Assembly: GCA_027492255.1 (NCBI GenBank)
Contig: JAPUFB010000005.1
Location: 1-64,000 of the forward strand
Length of the DNA stretch: 64,000 nt
Reading direction: 5' to 3'
DNA from: Candidatus Saccharimonadota bacterium
GTDB lineage: Bacteria > Patescibacteriota > Saccharimonadia > Saccharimonadales > Saccharimonadaceae
Shown in pieces: positions 45,454 through 53,840 of this stretch (the first letter of the stretch is position 1; each line of letters begins with the position of its first letter). The notes beneath the pieces are model-generated. The model made no database searches and was not told the origin of the DNA. It worked only from the letters and a program-made list of their open reading frames with translations. Both the position numbers and the translations under genes were made by a program.

Positions 45454-45909
45454 TTAGTTTAGCGCATCAAGTTCATTATTGCGACGCCTAAAGCGTTCCG
45501 CGCCCGCAAACGGCGTATTCATCCATTCATCAAGGATGTCATGCCACAATTGCTCGTCGTTTTCGATCACACGAGCCGGCAAACAGAGAATGTTTGAGTT
45601 ATTGTCATTTCTACACTCATGGGCTTCGAACTTGTCCCAGATCACCGCAGCGCGAATACCCTTGAAGCGGTTAGCGGCCATCGCCATCCCTTGTCCACCA
45701 GTACAGATCAGTATTGCTCGAGGATCATCTTTTTCTTCTTCTCCAAGCACTTTGATTGCTGCCAGCTGTGCAAATTGCGGAAAATCATCGTGAGGATCTA
45801 GCTCCTTGTCTCCGACATCTGTCGTTTCAATACCGCGCTTCGCAAGATACGCTTCAATTTTTTCTTTGAGATAATACCCGCCATGATCCGCTCCAATAAA
45901 TAGTTTCAT
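45454..45909 (-). CDS. rpiB: Ribose-5-phosphate isomerase B
   Basis: About 151 residues. MKLFIGADHGGYYLKEKI, ILICTGGQGMAMAANRFKGIRAA (catalytic Cys) and HECRNDNNSNILCLPARVI match RpiB/LacAB. I start at the ATG at 45909: TTGCAC-17-TATACT ends seven bases before it, predicting a leaderless mRNA. It leads the operon rpiB-membrane protein-rpe-tktN-tktC. Confidence 0.95.
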   Translation of the reverse strand: MKLFIGADHGGYYLKEKIEAYLAKRGIETTDVGDKELDPHDDFPQFAQLAAIKVLGEEEKDDPRAILICTGGQGMAMAANRFKGIRAAVIWDKFEAHECRNDNNSNILCLPARVIENDEQLWHDILDEWMNTPFAGAERFRRRNNELDALN

Positions 45910-45916
45910 AACCATA

Positions 45917-45945
45917 AGTATAATCCACCCTGTCTCACAGTGCAA
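45917..45945 (-). promoter_or_regulatory. rpiB operon promoter
   Basis: Minus strand TTGCAC (45940-45945), 17-base spacer, TATACT (45917-45922), then seven bases to the ATG. It is one of the clearest leaderless promoters in the window. Confidence 0.75.
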
Positions 45946-45950
45946 AAGTA

Positions 45951-45979
45951 TTGATTTATTAATACTTATATGCTATTAT
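45951..45979 (+). promoter_or_regulatory. Promoter of the GC-rich membrane protein gene
   Basis: TTGATT (45951-45956), 17-base spacer, TATTAT (45974-45979). It is divergent from the rpiB promoter with only a few bases between the two -35 boxes. A ~53-base leader with a GGTGC/GCACC hairpin follows. Confidence 0.65.
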
Positions 45980-46038
45980 ATATTCACCTCACACCCAGAA
46001 ACTACGGGGTGCGATGCGCACCTCAGATCGGAACTACC

Positions 46039-46353
46039 ATGAACTATGGCATTTTCAGCCTCACCGGCCCCCAGATCGCCATCACGGTGATCGTGGCGAT
46101 CGTGCTCGGACTGACGTCTGTCATCTGCTCGTTCGTCCCGAAGAAGATCCTCGGCACCATCGCCATCGTCTCCTTCCTGACATCGTGCATCTTCTCCTTG
46201 ACCGCGCTCATTACCTGGTGGACCTGGTGGACGTGGCCGAACAGTGAAGCGAGCGCGGGGATTGTGTTCGGATCGTTCATCCTGATCGTGATCCTCATCG
46301 TGGTCCCAGCCGTGTTCATCCTTGACCTTGCAATCGGACACGCCACCGACTGA
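46039..46353 (+). CDS. Orphan GC-rich membrane protein
   Basis: 104 residues with three hydrophobic helices (IAITVIVAIVLGLTSVICSF, ILGTIAIVSFLTSCIFSLTAL, GIVFGSFILIVILIVVPAVF) and a WWTWWTW motif between. I use the ATG at 46039; the frame opens at 45970, inside the promoter. Third positions are strongly C/G-biased compared with all neighbours, suggesting acquisition from a high-GC donor. An 11-bp perfect hairpin follows the stop. No family recognised. Confidence 0.7.
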   Translation: MNYGIFSLTGPQIAITVIVAIVLGLTSVICSFVPKKILGTIAIVSFLTSCIFSLTALITWWTWWTWPNSEASAGIVFGSFILIVILIVVPAVFILDLAIGHATD

Positions 46354-46359
46354 GGTGCT

Positions 46360-46386
46360 GCGGGCGGAGAAATACTCTCCGCCCGC
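46360..46386 (+). terminator. Hairpin after the GC-rich membrane protein gene
   Basis: GCGGGCGGAGA (46360-46370) with TCTCCGCCCGC (46376-46386), a perfect 11-bp stem and five-base loop, seven bases after the TGA stop. Confidence 0.6.
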
Positions 46387-46420
46387 TACTCATTTCTGAT
46401 ATTTTGCATATCTATAGTTA

Positions 46421-46449
46421 AAACCGGCCAAATCGTGGCCGGTTTTTTT
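46421..46449. terminator. Bidirectional rho-independent terminator
   Basis: AAACCGGCCA, five-base loop, TGGCCGGTTT, with seven T's continuing on the plus strand and a shorter T-run on the minus strand. It serves the converging gap gene and the membrane protein gene. Confidence 0.85.
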
Positions 46450-46471
46450 GTGGTATTGCTCTCCTAAAGTG

Positions 46472-47485
46472 TTAATCGGACTTCAAACTTTTCGCGACAT
46501 CGGCCGTCAACTCAACAAGACGGTTTGAGTAGCCCCATTCGTTGTCGTACCACGCCACCACTTTTACCATATTTCCGCCGACAACGGCGGTGAGCGAGAG
46601 ATCGACGATCGCCGAATGCGGGTTGCCGCGAAAATCAGAACTAACAAGCTCTTCTTCGGTCACCATGATAATTCCTTGGTAAAATGGTTCAGCCGCAACT
46701 TTTTTGAACGTCTCGTTTAGTTCATCGACTGTGACGTCTCGTTTTAACACACAGGTAATATCACTGAGTGACACAACTGGTGTCGGAACGCGCACGCTGA
46801 GGCCTTCGAATTTATGTTCGAGCGCTGGGATAACTTTAGTAGTGGCGATCGACGCGCCGGTCGTTGTTGGAACGATATTTTCCGCCGCAGCACGGGCTTC
46901 CCGCAGGTCTTTAGCCGGCGCGTCTTGTAAACGCTGGCTGGCTGTGTAACTATGCACAGTTGTCATCATCGCTTTCTCGACACCGAACGTGTTCTCGAGT
47001 ACCGACATCACCGGAGCGATACAGTTCGTAGTACATGACGCATTGCTGATAATCGGTCCGGCTTCACTCAGCGTATCGTCATTGACACCAAGAACGATTG
47101 TCTCAGCTCCTTCGCCTTTTGTCGGTGCACTAATAACCACCTTCTTAGCTCCGGCGTCAATATGAGCCCGGGCTTTAGCAGGATCAACAAAGAAGCCTGT
47201 CGACTCAATAACAACATCGACGCCAAGATCACCCCAGGGCAGATGTGACGGATCAGGTTCGCTCAACACCTTGACTTCCCTACGATCAACCGTGATAGTT
47301 CCGTCTCCGCTCGTGACTTCATACTGATAGTCACCATATGATGTATCGTGCTTCAATAGATGCGCAAGTGTTCTCGTATCGGTAAGGTCATTGACCGCTA
47401 CTATTTCGATATCACTCCGTTCCCAGGCAATCTTAAACGCAGTTCGGCCGATTCGTCCAAAACCATTGATCGCTATCTTATACAC
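46472..47485 (-). CDS. gap: Glyceraldehyde-3-phosphate dehydrogenase
   Basis: 337 residues. NAD-binding INGFGRIGRTAFKIA; catalytic SNASCTTNCIAPV (Cys about 151); C-terminal VAWYDNEWGYSNRLVEL. It performs the oxidative glycolytic step. It is a single-gene transcript between the bidirectional terminator and the divergent rel gene. Confidence 0.97.
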   Translation of the reverse strand: MYKIAINGFGRIGRTAFKIAWERSDIEIVAVNDLTDTRTLAHLLKHDTSYGDYQYEVTSGDGTITVDRREVKVLSEPDPSHLPWGDLGVDVVIESTGFFVDPAKARAHIDAGAKKVVISAPTKGEGAETIVLGVNDDTLSEAGPIISNASCTTNCIAPVMSVLENTFGVEKAMMTTVHSYTASQRLQDAPAKDLREARAAAENIVPTTTGASIATTKVIPALEHKFEGLSVRVPTPVVSLSDITCVLKRDVTVDELNETFKKVAAEPFYQGIIMVTEEELVSSDFRGNPHSAIVDLSLTAVVGGNMVKVVAWYDNEWGYSNRLVELTADVAKSLKSD

Positions 47486-47599
47486 CGTATGCCCTCCCTA
47501 AAGATTTACATAAGCACTATTTACTGTAAATTATACCAGATACTAAACCCCTCACGCTAAACACTTTATCTATCTGTTAGCGCACGCTATACTAGAGGA

Positions 47600-49066
47600 A
47601 TGAAAAAGCGTGAGCTTCTGGAAATGGCCGACCCTCTGTATGATCGAACCCAGCTCATAGAACTTGAGAGCGCAATCGATTATGCTACCGAAAAGCATCA
47701 CGGACAAAAAAGAAATAGTGGTGAGCCGTATATTATTCACCCGCTGGGCGTGGCGGCTATCTTGATCGAATGGGGTATGGATATCGACACCGTACTTGCG
47801 GGCGTACTTCATGACACGCTTGAAGATACTGATGCGACATTGACTGAAATCGAAAACTTCTTTGGAAGAGATGTCGCTTTCCTCGTTGAGGGCGTGACAA
47901 AAGTGAGTAAAGTTCGCGCAGGCATGCGCCACCTTTCAAGCTATCTCCCCAGTACAAAAGACAATCTTACGAAACTACTTATATCAACCGGTCAGGATGT
48001 CCGCGTGATTATTATTAAATTAGCCGATCGTCTTCATAATATGCAAACACTCCAGCATAAGGCTCTAGAAAAACAACAGAAGATTGCGAGAGAGACCCTT
48101 GATGTTTTTGCCCCGCTCGCCGATCGTCTTAATATGGGACGTGTTCGTGTCCAGCTTGAGGAGTTAAGTTTTAGCTATTTGCAGCCGAAACGCTACAAAG
48201 AACTAAAGAAGCTCATGAAATCACGTCTCGGTCGAAGTCAGCGACGACTCGTAAAAGTTCGCCATGAAGTCGACGCACGGTTAACTGCTGAGAAAATCTC
48301 GCATACTATGGACGGCCGGGTAAAAAGCGTGTACAGCTTGCATAAAAAATTAGGGAAAGTCGGAACGATTGATGATATCTACGATTTGATTGCACTACGA
48401 ATCATCGTTGATGACATCGATACCTGCTATCTTGTTCTTGCGCTGTTACACGAAATGTATGAACCAATGGTTGATCGAATCAAAGACTATATCGCCCGCC
48501 CGAAACCGAACGGTTACCAGAGTCTTCACACAACCGTCACAACCCCTGACGGGCAGATTGTTGAGTTCCAGATCCGAAGTATCGAACTCCATGATTATGC
48601 TGAGCGCGGACTAGCCGCAAGCTTTCACTATAACGAGCAGAAGTTAACTGATGCGTATGTAAAGGGTCGTTCTGAAGCGATGCCAGCAGATCTCTCGTGG
48701 ATCGGTGAACTTCAAGATGCGGCGGCAGCGCTTGGAGCTGGTGAAGAAATTGATATTGAAGCATTAAAAATTGACCTGTTTGGTGACCGTATATTCGTCT
48801 TTTCTCCTAAAGGTGATATCTATGATCTGCCCGAGGGTGCCTATCCGCTGGATTACGCCTATCGCATCCACAGTGATATCGGTGACAAAACAGCAGGGTT
48901 CTTGGTCAATGGCCGCATGGTGCCGTTTGATTATCATCTACAGCACGGTGATAAGATTGAAGTGATTACGAAGAAGACGGCACGCCCCCGTCAAGACTGG
49001 CTCGACTCAATTATTACGCAACATGCGAAAAATAAAATTCGCGCGAAATTAAATAAGAAAACATAA
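47600..49066 (+). CDS. (p)ppGpp synthetase/hydrolase, short RelA/SpoT
   Basis: 488 residues. The HD hydrolase domain is intact (HHGQKRNSGEPYIIHPLGVA, LHDTLEDTDAT, LADRLHNMQTL). The synthetase domain has RVKSVYSLHKKL, DLIALRIIV and GYQSLHTTV. A TGS domain is at about 390-460. The protein stops soon after TGS and so lacks the helical, zinc-finger and ACT regions of ~730-residue Rel proteins. Both activities may be present with altered ribosome regulation. TATACT lies six bases before the ATG, with GAGGA between, so it is near-leaderless. Confidence 0.92.
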   Translation: MKKRELLEMADPLYDRTQLIELESAIDYATEKHHGQKRNSGEPYIIHPLGVAAILIEWGMDIDTVLAGVLHDTLEDTDATLTEIENFFGRDVAFLVEGVTKVSKVRAGMRHLSSYLPSTKDNLTKLLISTGQDVRVIIIKLADRLHNMQTLQHKALEKQQKIARETLDVFAPLADRLNMGRVRVQLEELSFSYLQPKRYKELKKLMKSRLGRSQRRLVKVRHEVDARLTAEKISHTMDGRVKSVYSLHKKLGKVGTIDDIYDLIALRIIVDDIDTCYLVLALLHEMYEPMVDRIKDYIARPKPNGYQSLHTTVTTPDGQIVEFQIRSIELHDYAERGLAASFHYNEQKLTDAYVKGRSEAMPADLSWIGELQDAAAALGAGEEIDIEALKIDLFGDRIFVFSPKGDIYDLPEGAYPLDYAYRIHSDIGDKTAGFLVNGRMVPFDYHLQHGDKIEVITKKTARPRQDWLDSIITQHAKNKIRAKLNKKT

Positions 49067-49124
49067 GAAAACTCCTCGAAGAGGGTTGCTCTTTCTCTGT
49101 TAATCAGATATAATTCTCTGCATT

Positions 49125-51104
49125 ATGTCACAATTAACACAATACCTACTGATCTTTGCGCCAGTGGCGCTCGCGATAGTGTACAGCGTATACCTGACAC
49201 TATGGCTCAAAAAACAACCTCAAGGCACGAAGGATATGATCGCCATATCTCACGCCATCCAGGAAGGCTCAACCGCCTACCTTAATCGCCAATACCGCGC
49301 AGTTGCGCTAGTTGGTGCAGTATTAACCCTTCTTATCGGTTTCGGCCTAAGCTGGACAACCGCTATCGCATTTGTCGTTGGTGGTGTTGCTTCAGCTATT
49401 ACTGGCTATATCGGCATGAACGTCGCCGTTCGCGCAAACTCTCGTACCGCTGCTGGCGCAAAAAAAGGACTTAACCCGGCACTTGTTATCGCGTTTCGCG
49501 CTGGCTCTGTGACTGGACTTCTCGTTACGACACTCGGCCTATTGGCTGTTGCCGGTATTTATTTCTTCACCAATGCGAATGTCGATGCTCTTGTTGGCCT
49601 CAGCTTCGGTGCAAGCCTTGTCTCGATTTTCGCTCGACTCGGTGGCGGTATCTATACAAAAGCTGCTGACGTCGGCACCGACCTTGTAGGCAAAGTTGAA
49701 GCAAATATCCCAGAAGATGATCCACGTAACCCAGGCGTTGTTGCAGACCTCGTTGGTGACAATGTTGGCGACTGTGCTGGTATGGCTGCTGACCTCTTTG
49801 AGACATATGCCGTTACTTTAACTGCTGGTGTATTACTCTCTGCTATTGCGGGAGATAAAACTGGAAATGCCGCTCTCTTGCCTCTACTTCTTGGTGGTGT
49901 CTCGATCCTCACTTCGATCGTCGGTACTTTCTTTGTCCGAATGGGCAACAGTAAGTCAATCATGGGCGCGCTCTACAAAGGTCTTGTCGCGTCACTCGTT
50001 CTCTCAGCTGTTGGTTTCTGGTTTGTTATCGACGCTGTCGCACATGACAACGCCGTTAATATTTACCTCTCAGCTCTTATTGGTCTTGCTGTTACGGGCC
50101 TTATGGTCTTTATCACTGACTACTACACGTCGAAAGACTACCGACCTGTTAAAGACATTGCGAAAGCATCTGATTCTGGTCACGGAACAAATATCATCTC
50201 AGGCCTTTCGGTTGGTCTCGAATCAACTCTCTTGCCTGCTCTTGTAATCGTTGCTGGTATCCTTATGAGCTTCTCTCTCGCTGGTATCTTTGGTGTTGCC
50301 ATCGCTTCCGTTGCGATGCTTTCAGTCGCCGGTATCATCGTTTCAATCGATTCATTCGGTCCAATCACTGACAATGCCGGTGGTATCGCGGAGATGACAA
50401 AGCAGCCTGCTGCAACCCGCAAGATCACCGACGCGCTTGATGCGGTTGGAAACACAACCAAAGCCGTCACGAAAGGGTACGCTATCGCTAGCGCTGGCCT
50501 CGCTGCCCTCGTACTCTTCTCGAGCTACGCCAGCGAACTAAAAAATGTTGTCTTTAGTCTGTCAGATCCAAAAGTTCTGGCTGGACTACTCCTCGGTGTC
50601 GCACTTGTGTACATCTTTGCCTCACTCACGCTTCGTTCAGTCGGTAATGCTGCAACCAAGGTTGTTGATGAAGTTCGCCGACAGTTCCGCGAGATCAAGG
50701 GTATTATGAGTGGAAAAGCAAAGCCTGAGTACGGTCGTGCCGTTGATATCGTCACAAAAGCCGCTATCAAGGAAATGATTGTTCCAGCTCTCCTCCCAGT
50801 TGCTGCAGTCCTTGCTGTTGGCTTCGGACTTGGTGCTGCTGCTCTTGGTGGACTCCTTATGGGAACGATCATCGGTGGCCTATTTATGGCAATCAGTATG
50901 ACAACCGGTGGTGGTGCATGGGATAACGCTAAGAAGTTTATCGAAGATGGCGCCTACGGTGGTAAAGGCTCAGATGCCCATAAAGCAGCTGTGACTGGAG
51001 ATACTGTTGGTGATCCATACAAAGACACCACTGGTCCTGCTATTAACCCACTGATCAAGGTGGCAAATATCATCGCCCTCCTAATCGTGAAAATGATCCA
51101 CTAA
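49125..51104 (+). CDS. hppA: Membrane-bound proton-pumping pyrophosphatase
   Basis: 659 residues, about 16 membrane helices. The catalytic region is [45 protein letters not shown], and further DxxxD sites occur in [18 protein letters not shown] and the C-terminal [15 protein letters not shown]. The position that sets cation dependence reads [10 protein letters not shown] (Lys near 445), the K+-independent pattern. It would couple PPi hydrolysis to proton export, a useful energy source in a fermentative reduced-genome cell. Confidence 0.96.
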   Translation: MSQLTQYLLIFAPVALAIVYSVYLTLWLKKQPQGTKDMIAISHAIQEGSTAYLNRQYRAVALVGAVLTLLIGFGLSWTTAIAFVVGGVASAITGYIGMNVAVRANSRTAAGAKKGLNPALVIAFRAGSVTGLLVTTLGLLAVAGIYFFTNANVDALVGLSFGASLVSIFARLGGGIYTKAADVGTDLVGKVEANIPEDDPRNPGVVADLVGDNVGDCAGMAADLFETYAVTLTAGVLLSAIAGDKTGNAALLPLLLGGVSILTSIVGTFFVRMGNSKSIMGALYKGLVASLVLSAVGFWFVIDAVAHDNAVNIYLSALIGLAVTGLMVFITDYYTSKDYRPVKDIAKASDSGHGTNIISGLSVGLESTLLPALVIVAGILMSFSLAGIFGVAIASVAMLSVAGIIVSIDSFGPITDNAGGIAEMTKQPAATRKITDALDAVGNTTKAVTKGYAIASAGLAALVLFSSYASELKNVVFSLSDPKVLAGLLLGVALVYIFASLTLRSVGNAATKVVDEVRRQFREIKGIMSGKAKPEYGRAVDIVTKAAIKEMIVPALLPVAAVLAVGFGLGAAALGGLLMGTIIGGLFMAISMTTGGGAWDNAKKFIEDGAYGGKGSDAHKAAVTGDTVGDPYKDTTGPAINPLIKVANIIALLIVKMIH

Positions 51105-51125
51105 AATACATCCGTATTTCACTAC

Positions 51126-51155
51126 ATACCCGCTTCTTAAATAAGAGGCGGGTAT
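51126..51155 (+). terminator. Hairpin after hppA
   Basis: ATACCCGC (51126-51133) pairs with GCGGGTAT (51148-51155), and the stem continues through TCTT/AAGA. It lies 22 bases after the hppA stop with no U-tract. Confidence 0.6.
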
Positions 51156-51196
51156 TGTGTATAAAGGAGTCTGTTAGCCGTGGTATACTAGGCCAT

Positions 51197-51880
51197 ATGC
51201 TCATTATTGGACACCGTGGCGCCGCTGGCGAAAAACCTGAAAATACCTTAGCCGCCATACGGGCAGGCCGTCTTTCTGGCGCAGATATGCTTGAGTTGGA
51301 CGTCCGCCTCACGAAAGACAAACAGCTTATTCTCTGCCACGACAAAACGCTCCATCGCACACACGGTATTGACGAGCGTGTCCGTGATCTTACGCTTAAG
51401 GAAATCCGCAAACGTACCGCTGGCAGCGATCGCCCAATCTGTACACTTGAGGAGGTTTTTGAAGATAGCCTTGGTAAAATTTTCCTCAATATTGAGCTTA
51501 AAGAAAAAGGCACCGGTCGTCGCGCGCTCGCACTACTTAGTAAGCCAGTATTTAAGGGTCATCGACAGGATATTATGTTCTCATCATTTCTCGGCCTTGA
51601 ACTGCTTTCAATTCGCCGCAAAAGCAAGCGTATCAAGCTCGCGATGCTTATGAAACTAAACCCCTTCGTCTTTATTGCCTGGGAGCGAGTTCTAAAACTC
51701 AGTGCTGTCGGCTTCCATCGTCTTCATATCCACCCCATAGCCCTTGAGACTGCGCAGAAGATGGATTTGCTCGTGTATGTGTATACTGTTAATCGAGCCA
51801 AAGCAATTGAGCAGCTCGAGCAAAAAGGTATCGATGCTATTACGACCGATTACCCTTCTACTTTTTCCGAGACGAAATAG
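51197..51880 (+). CDS. Glycerophosphodiester phosphodiesterase
   Basis: About 227 residues from ATG 51197. The GDPD fold has LIIGHRGAAGEKPENTLAAI, LELDVRLTKDKQLILCHDKTLHRT and FLNIELKEKG, which provide the metal ligands and catalytic histidines. The C-terminal YVYTVNRAKAIEQLEQKGIDAITTDYP is typical. TATACT (51184-51189) plus seven bases predicts a leaderless start and rules out the upstream Met at 51155. No signal peptide, so cytoplasmic lipid head-group recycling is likely. Confidence 0.92.
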   Translation: MLIIGHRGAAGEKPENTLAAIRAGRLSGADMLELDVRLTKDKQLILCHDKTLHRTHGIDERVRDLTLKEIRKRTAGSDRPICTLEEVFEDSLGKIFLNIELKEKGTGRRALALLSKPVFKGHRQDIMFSSFLGLELLSIRRKSKRIKLAMLMKLNPFVFIAWERVLKLSAVGFHRLHIHPIALETAQKMDLLVYVYTVNRAKAIEQLEQKGIDAITTDYPSTFSETK

Positions 51881-51915
51881 TTATTCTTTTGAAACTGTCT
51901 ATGAGGCCAACGACC

Positions 51916-52854
51916 TTATAGCTTGCCGTCGAGATATTCACGGATTTTGAGTGCGGCTGTTGCGCCCTCACCAGTTGCACTTGCAATCTGAGCTGTCGCA
52001 CCACTTCTAACATCACCGCTCGCAAAGATACCCCGGATGTTTGTCATAAGATTGATATCCGTCTTTACCATACCGATAGTATCGAGTTCGATCCCTGATT
52101 CTTTAAGAAATACTGTATTTGGCAATAAGCCAATAAACACAAAGACGCCATCGCATTCAAGCGTCATACGTTTACCATCTTTTACGACGCGTATACTATC
52201 GACCGACTTTCCGTCATGAGCGATGATTTCTTCGGGAGTAGTATGCAAATGCACAGTAATTTTGCCGTCTTTTACGTACTCATCCAGTTCGTGCTGCAAT
52301 ATCTCACTGGCACGCAAGTCTGAACGTACAAGCAAATCAATATGCGACGCAAAGCGCGTCAGGTAAATTGCTTCCTGTACCGCGGAATTGCCACCACCCA
52401 CAACCACAAGTTTCTTCTCACGATAAAACGCTCCGTCACACGTCGCACAGTAGTGCACGCCGCGTCCATAGTATTCTTTCTCACCCGGTATACCAAGCTT
52501 ACGGTAATCACTCCCTGTGGCGATGAGAATAGCCCGTACACGAAAAGTACCATCAGTTGTTTCGACAAGTTTTGTTTCGCCTTCATCAACTATCTTAAGT
52601 ACTTCACCGTAGCGAATATCTGCACCGAAACGCTCAGCCTGAGCCTGCATTTCTTCGGCTAATTTCATTCCATCGACGCCCTTGGAAAATCCAGGGTAAT
52701 TCTCGATATTATCAGTTGTTGCGGCGAGACCACCGACAACCCCCTTTTCGATAAGTATAGTATCAATATCTTCGCGTGTTGTATAAACTGCGGCCGAAAG
52801 CGCACTCGGACCAGCACCAATCATAACGACGTCATGTTGTTCAATATCAGACAT
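51916..52854 (-). CDS. trxB: Thioredoxin reductase
   Basis: A flavoprotein of 312 residues. FAD motif VMIGAGPSALSAAVYT, redox centre YCATCDGAFY (CxxC), NADPH motif VVVGGGNSAVQEAIYLTRFA and C-terminal FASGDVRSGATAQIASATGEG. It follows the small glutaredoxin-like gene by five bases, so the two likely form one electron path. Confidence 0.95.
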   Translation of the reverse strand: MSDIEQHDVVMIGAGPSALSAAVYTTREDIDTILIEKGVVGGLAATTDNIENYPGFSKGVDGMKLAEEMQAQAERFGADIRYGEVLKIVDEGETKLVETTDGTFRVRAILIATGSDYRKLGIPGEKEYYGRGVHYCATCDGAFYREKKLVVVGGGNSAVQEAIYLTRFASHIDLLVRSDLRASEILQHELDEYVKDGKITVHLHTTPEEIIAHDGKSVDSIRVVKDGKRMTLECDGVFVFIGLLPNTVFLKESGIELDTIGMVKTDINLMTNIRGIFASGDVRSGATAQIASATGEGATAALKIREYLDGKL

Positions 52855-52859
52855 CGTAA

Positions 52860-53108
52860 TTACGCTATCGCACTAGCTAATTTTGCTGGGTTCCAACCAA
52901 TTGTCACATCTTCGCGTCCATCATCGTCACGGACAAGAATAATTGGTACTGTCCGCGCGCCGCTTTTGGCAACAATTTCTTCAAGCATCTCGGGACGATC
53001 ATCAAGGTTAATGACATCGTATGTTTTGTTTTTCATATCGAGATATTTCTTGACATTAGCACAGTACGCACAGGTAGTACGGGTATAAATAGTGATTGTT
53101 TTGGCCAT
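52860..53108 (-). CDS. Glutaredoxin/NrdH-like thiol redoxin
   Basis: 82 residues. TIYTRTTCAYCANVKKYLD carries the CxxC site, then TVPIILV (cis-Pro) and a C-terminal GWNPAKLASAIA. It is transcribed with thioredoxin reductase and resembles redoxins that TrxB reduces directly. Ribosome site GGAGG precedes the ATG by about seven bases. Confidence 0.9.
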   Translation of the reverse strand: MAKTITIYTRTTCAYCANVKKYLDMKNKTYDVINLDDRPEMLEEIVAKSGARTVPIILVRDDDGREDVTIGWNPAKLASAIA

Positions 53109-53195
53109 AATTTCCTCCAGCGATTTTTATTGATTCATCTTATGTAATACAGTATATAGCGTAAGCGCCATGGGTCAATACGCTATATGTTGTAT

Positions 53196-53774
53196 TTATT
53201 GCGTAGCCGCTGTCGTATCAGCTTTTATCGAAACGAGCTGCACGATAAACATAAGCGGACCTGCAGGCTGACTGTTTGCGGCCGCATTTGGACCATACGC
53301 CATATCTGATGGAATAGTGAGTTTACGTACGCCACCCTCTTTCATTCCAACAAGCCCCTTAGACCATCCCTGAATCACACCCGAAAGACCAAATGTGAGC
53401 GGAGCAACTGTTCCATTTTGGTTAGAACTATCGAAGATCTGACCGTCAGCTGTCCAGCCGAAATAGTTTGCCTCAATGTTCGCGCCCTCAGCGACAACAT
53501 TACCTGTTCCCTCGACGAGATCCTCGGTCTTTAGTTCGGTTACGCTTGCTGCATCAAAGCTCTGTGCGGCATATCCATCAAGTGGCTTCGATGATGCCTT
53601 GCGGGCCTTACGCATCTCTTCAACTTGTTTTGCATAATCAGTTTGTTGTTTTTGTGCAGCAGTTTGATCGTTATTATTCGCAAGAATCGCGATAAAATAG
53701 ACGCCGATGCTTCCAATTGCCATTACTAACGTTATTACCCAGATTCCAATACGCTGCGATTTTGGTGTCGCCAC
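53196..53774 (-). CDS. Membrane-anchored FKBP-type peptidyl-prolyl isomerase
   Basis: About 192 residues from a GTG at 53774, chosen because GGAGGG lies nine bases upstream (53784-53789). The frame opens further upstream in a stretch without initiation signals. It has an N-terminal membrane helix (IGIWVITLVMAIGSIGVYFIAIL), a polar linker, then an FKBP domain: GANIEANYFGWTADGQIFDSS, PLTFGLSGVIQGWSKGLVGMKEGGVRKLTIPSDMAYG. TATAAT (minus strand, 53811-53816) is the likely promoter. It probably assists folding of exported proteins. Confidence 0.92.
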   Translation of the reverse strand: MATPKSQRIGIWVITLVMAIGSIGVYFIAILANNNDQTAAQKQQTDYAKQVEEMRKARKASSKPLDGYAAQSFDAASVTELKTEDLVEGTGNVVAEGANIEANYFGWTADGQIFDSSNQNGTVAPLTFGLSGVIQGWSKGLVGMKEGGVRKLTIPSDMAYGPNAAANSQPAGPLMFIVQLVSIKADTTAATQ

Positions 53775-53840
53775 TGTAACTATCCCTCCTGTTATTTCTA
53801 CTCGTCTTATTATACTCCAAAAAAGCACACGAACAGTCTA

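Noticed and set aside
46044-46346. Minus-strand frames opposite the GC-rich membrane protein gene
   Set aside because: High GC leaves all frames open; the plus-strand frame has the promoter, hydrophobic helices and terminator.
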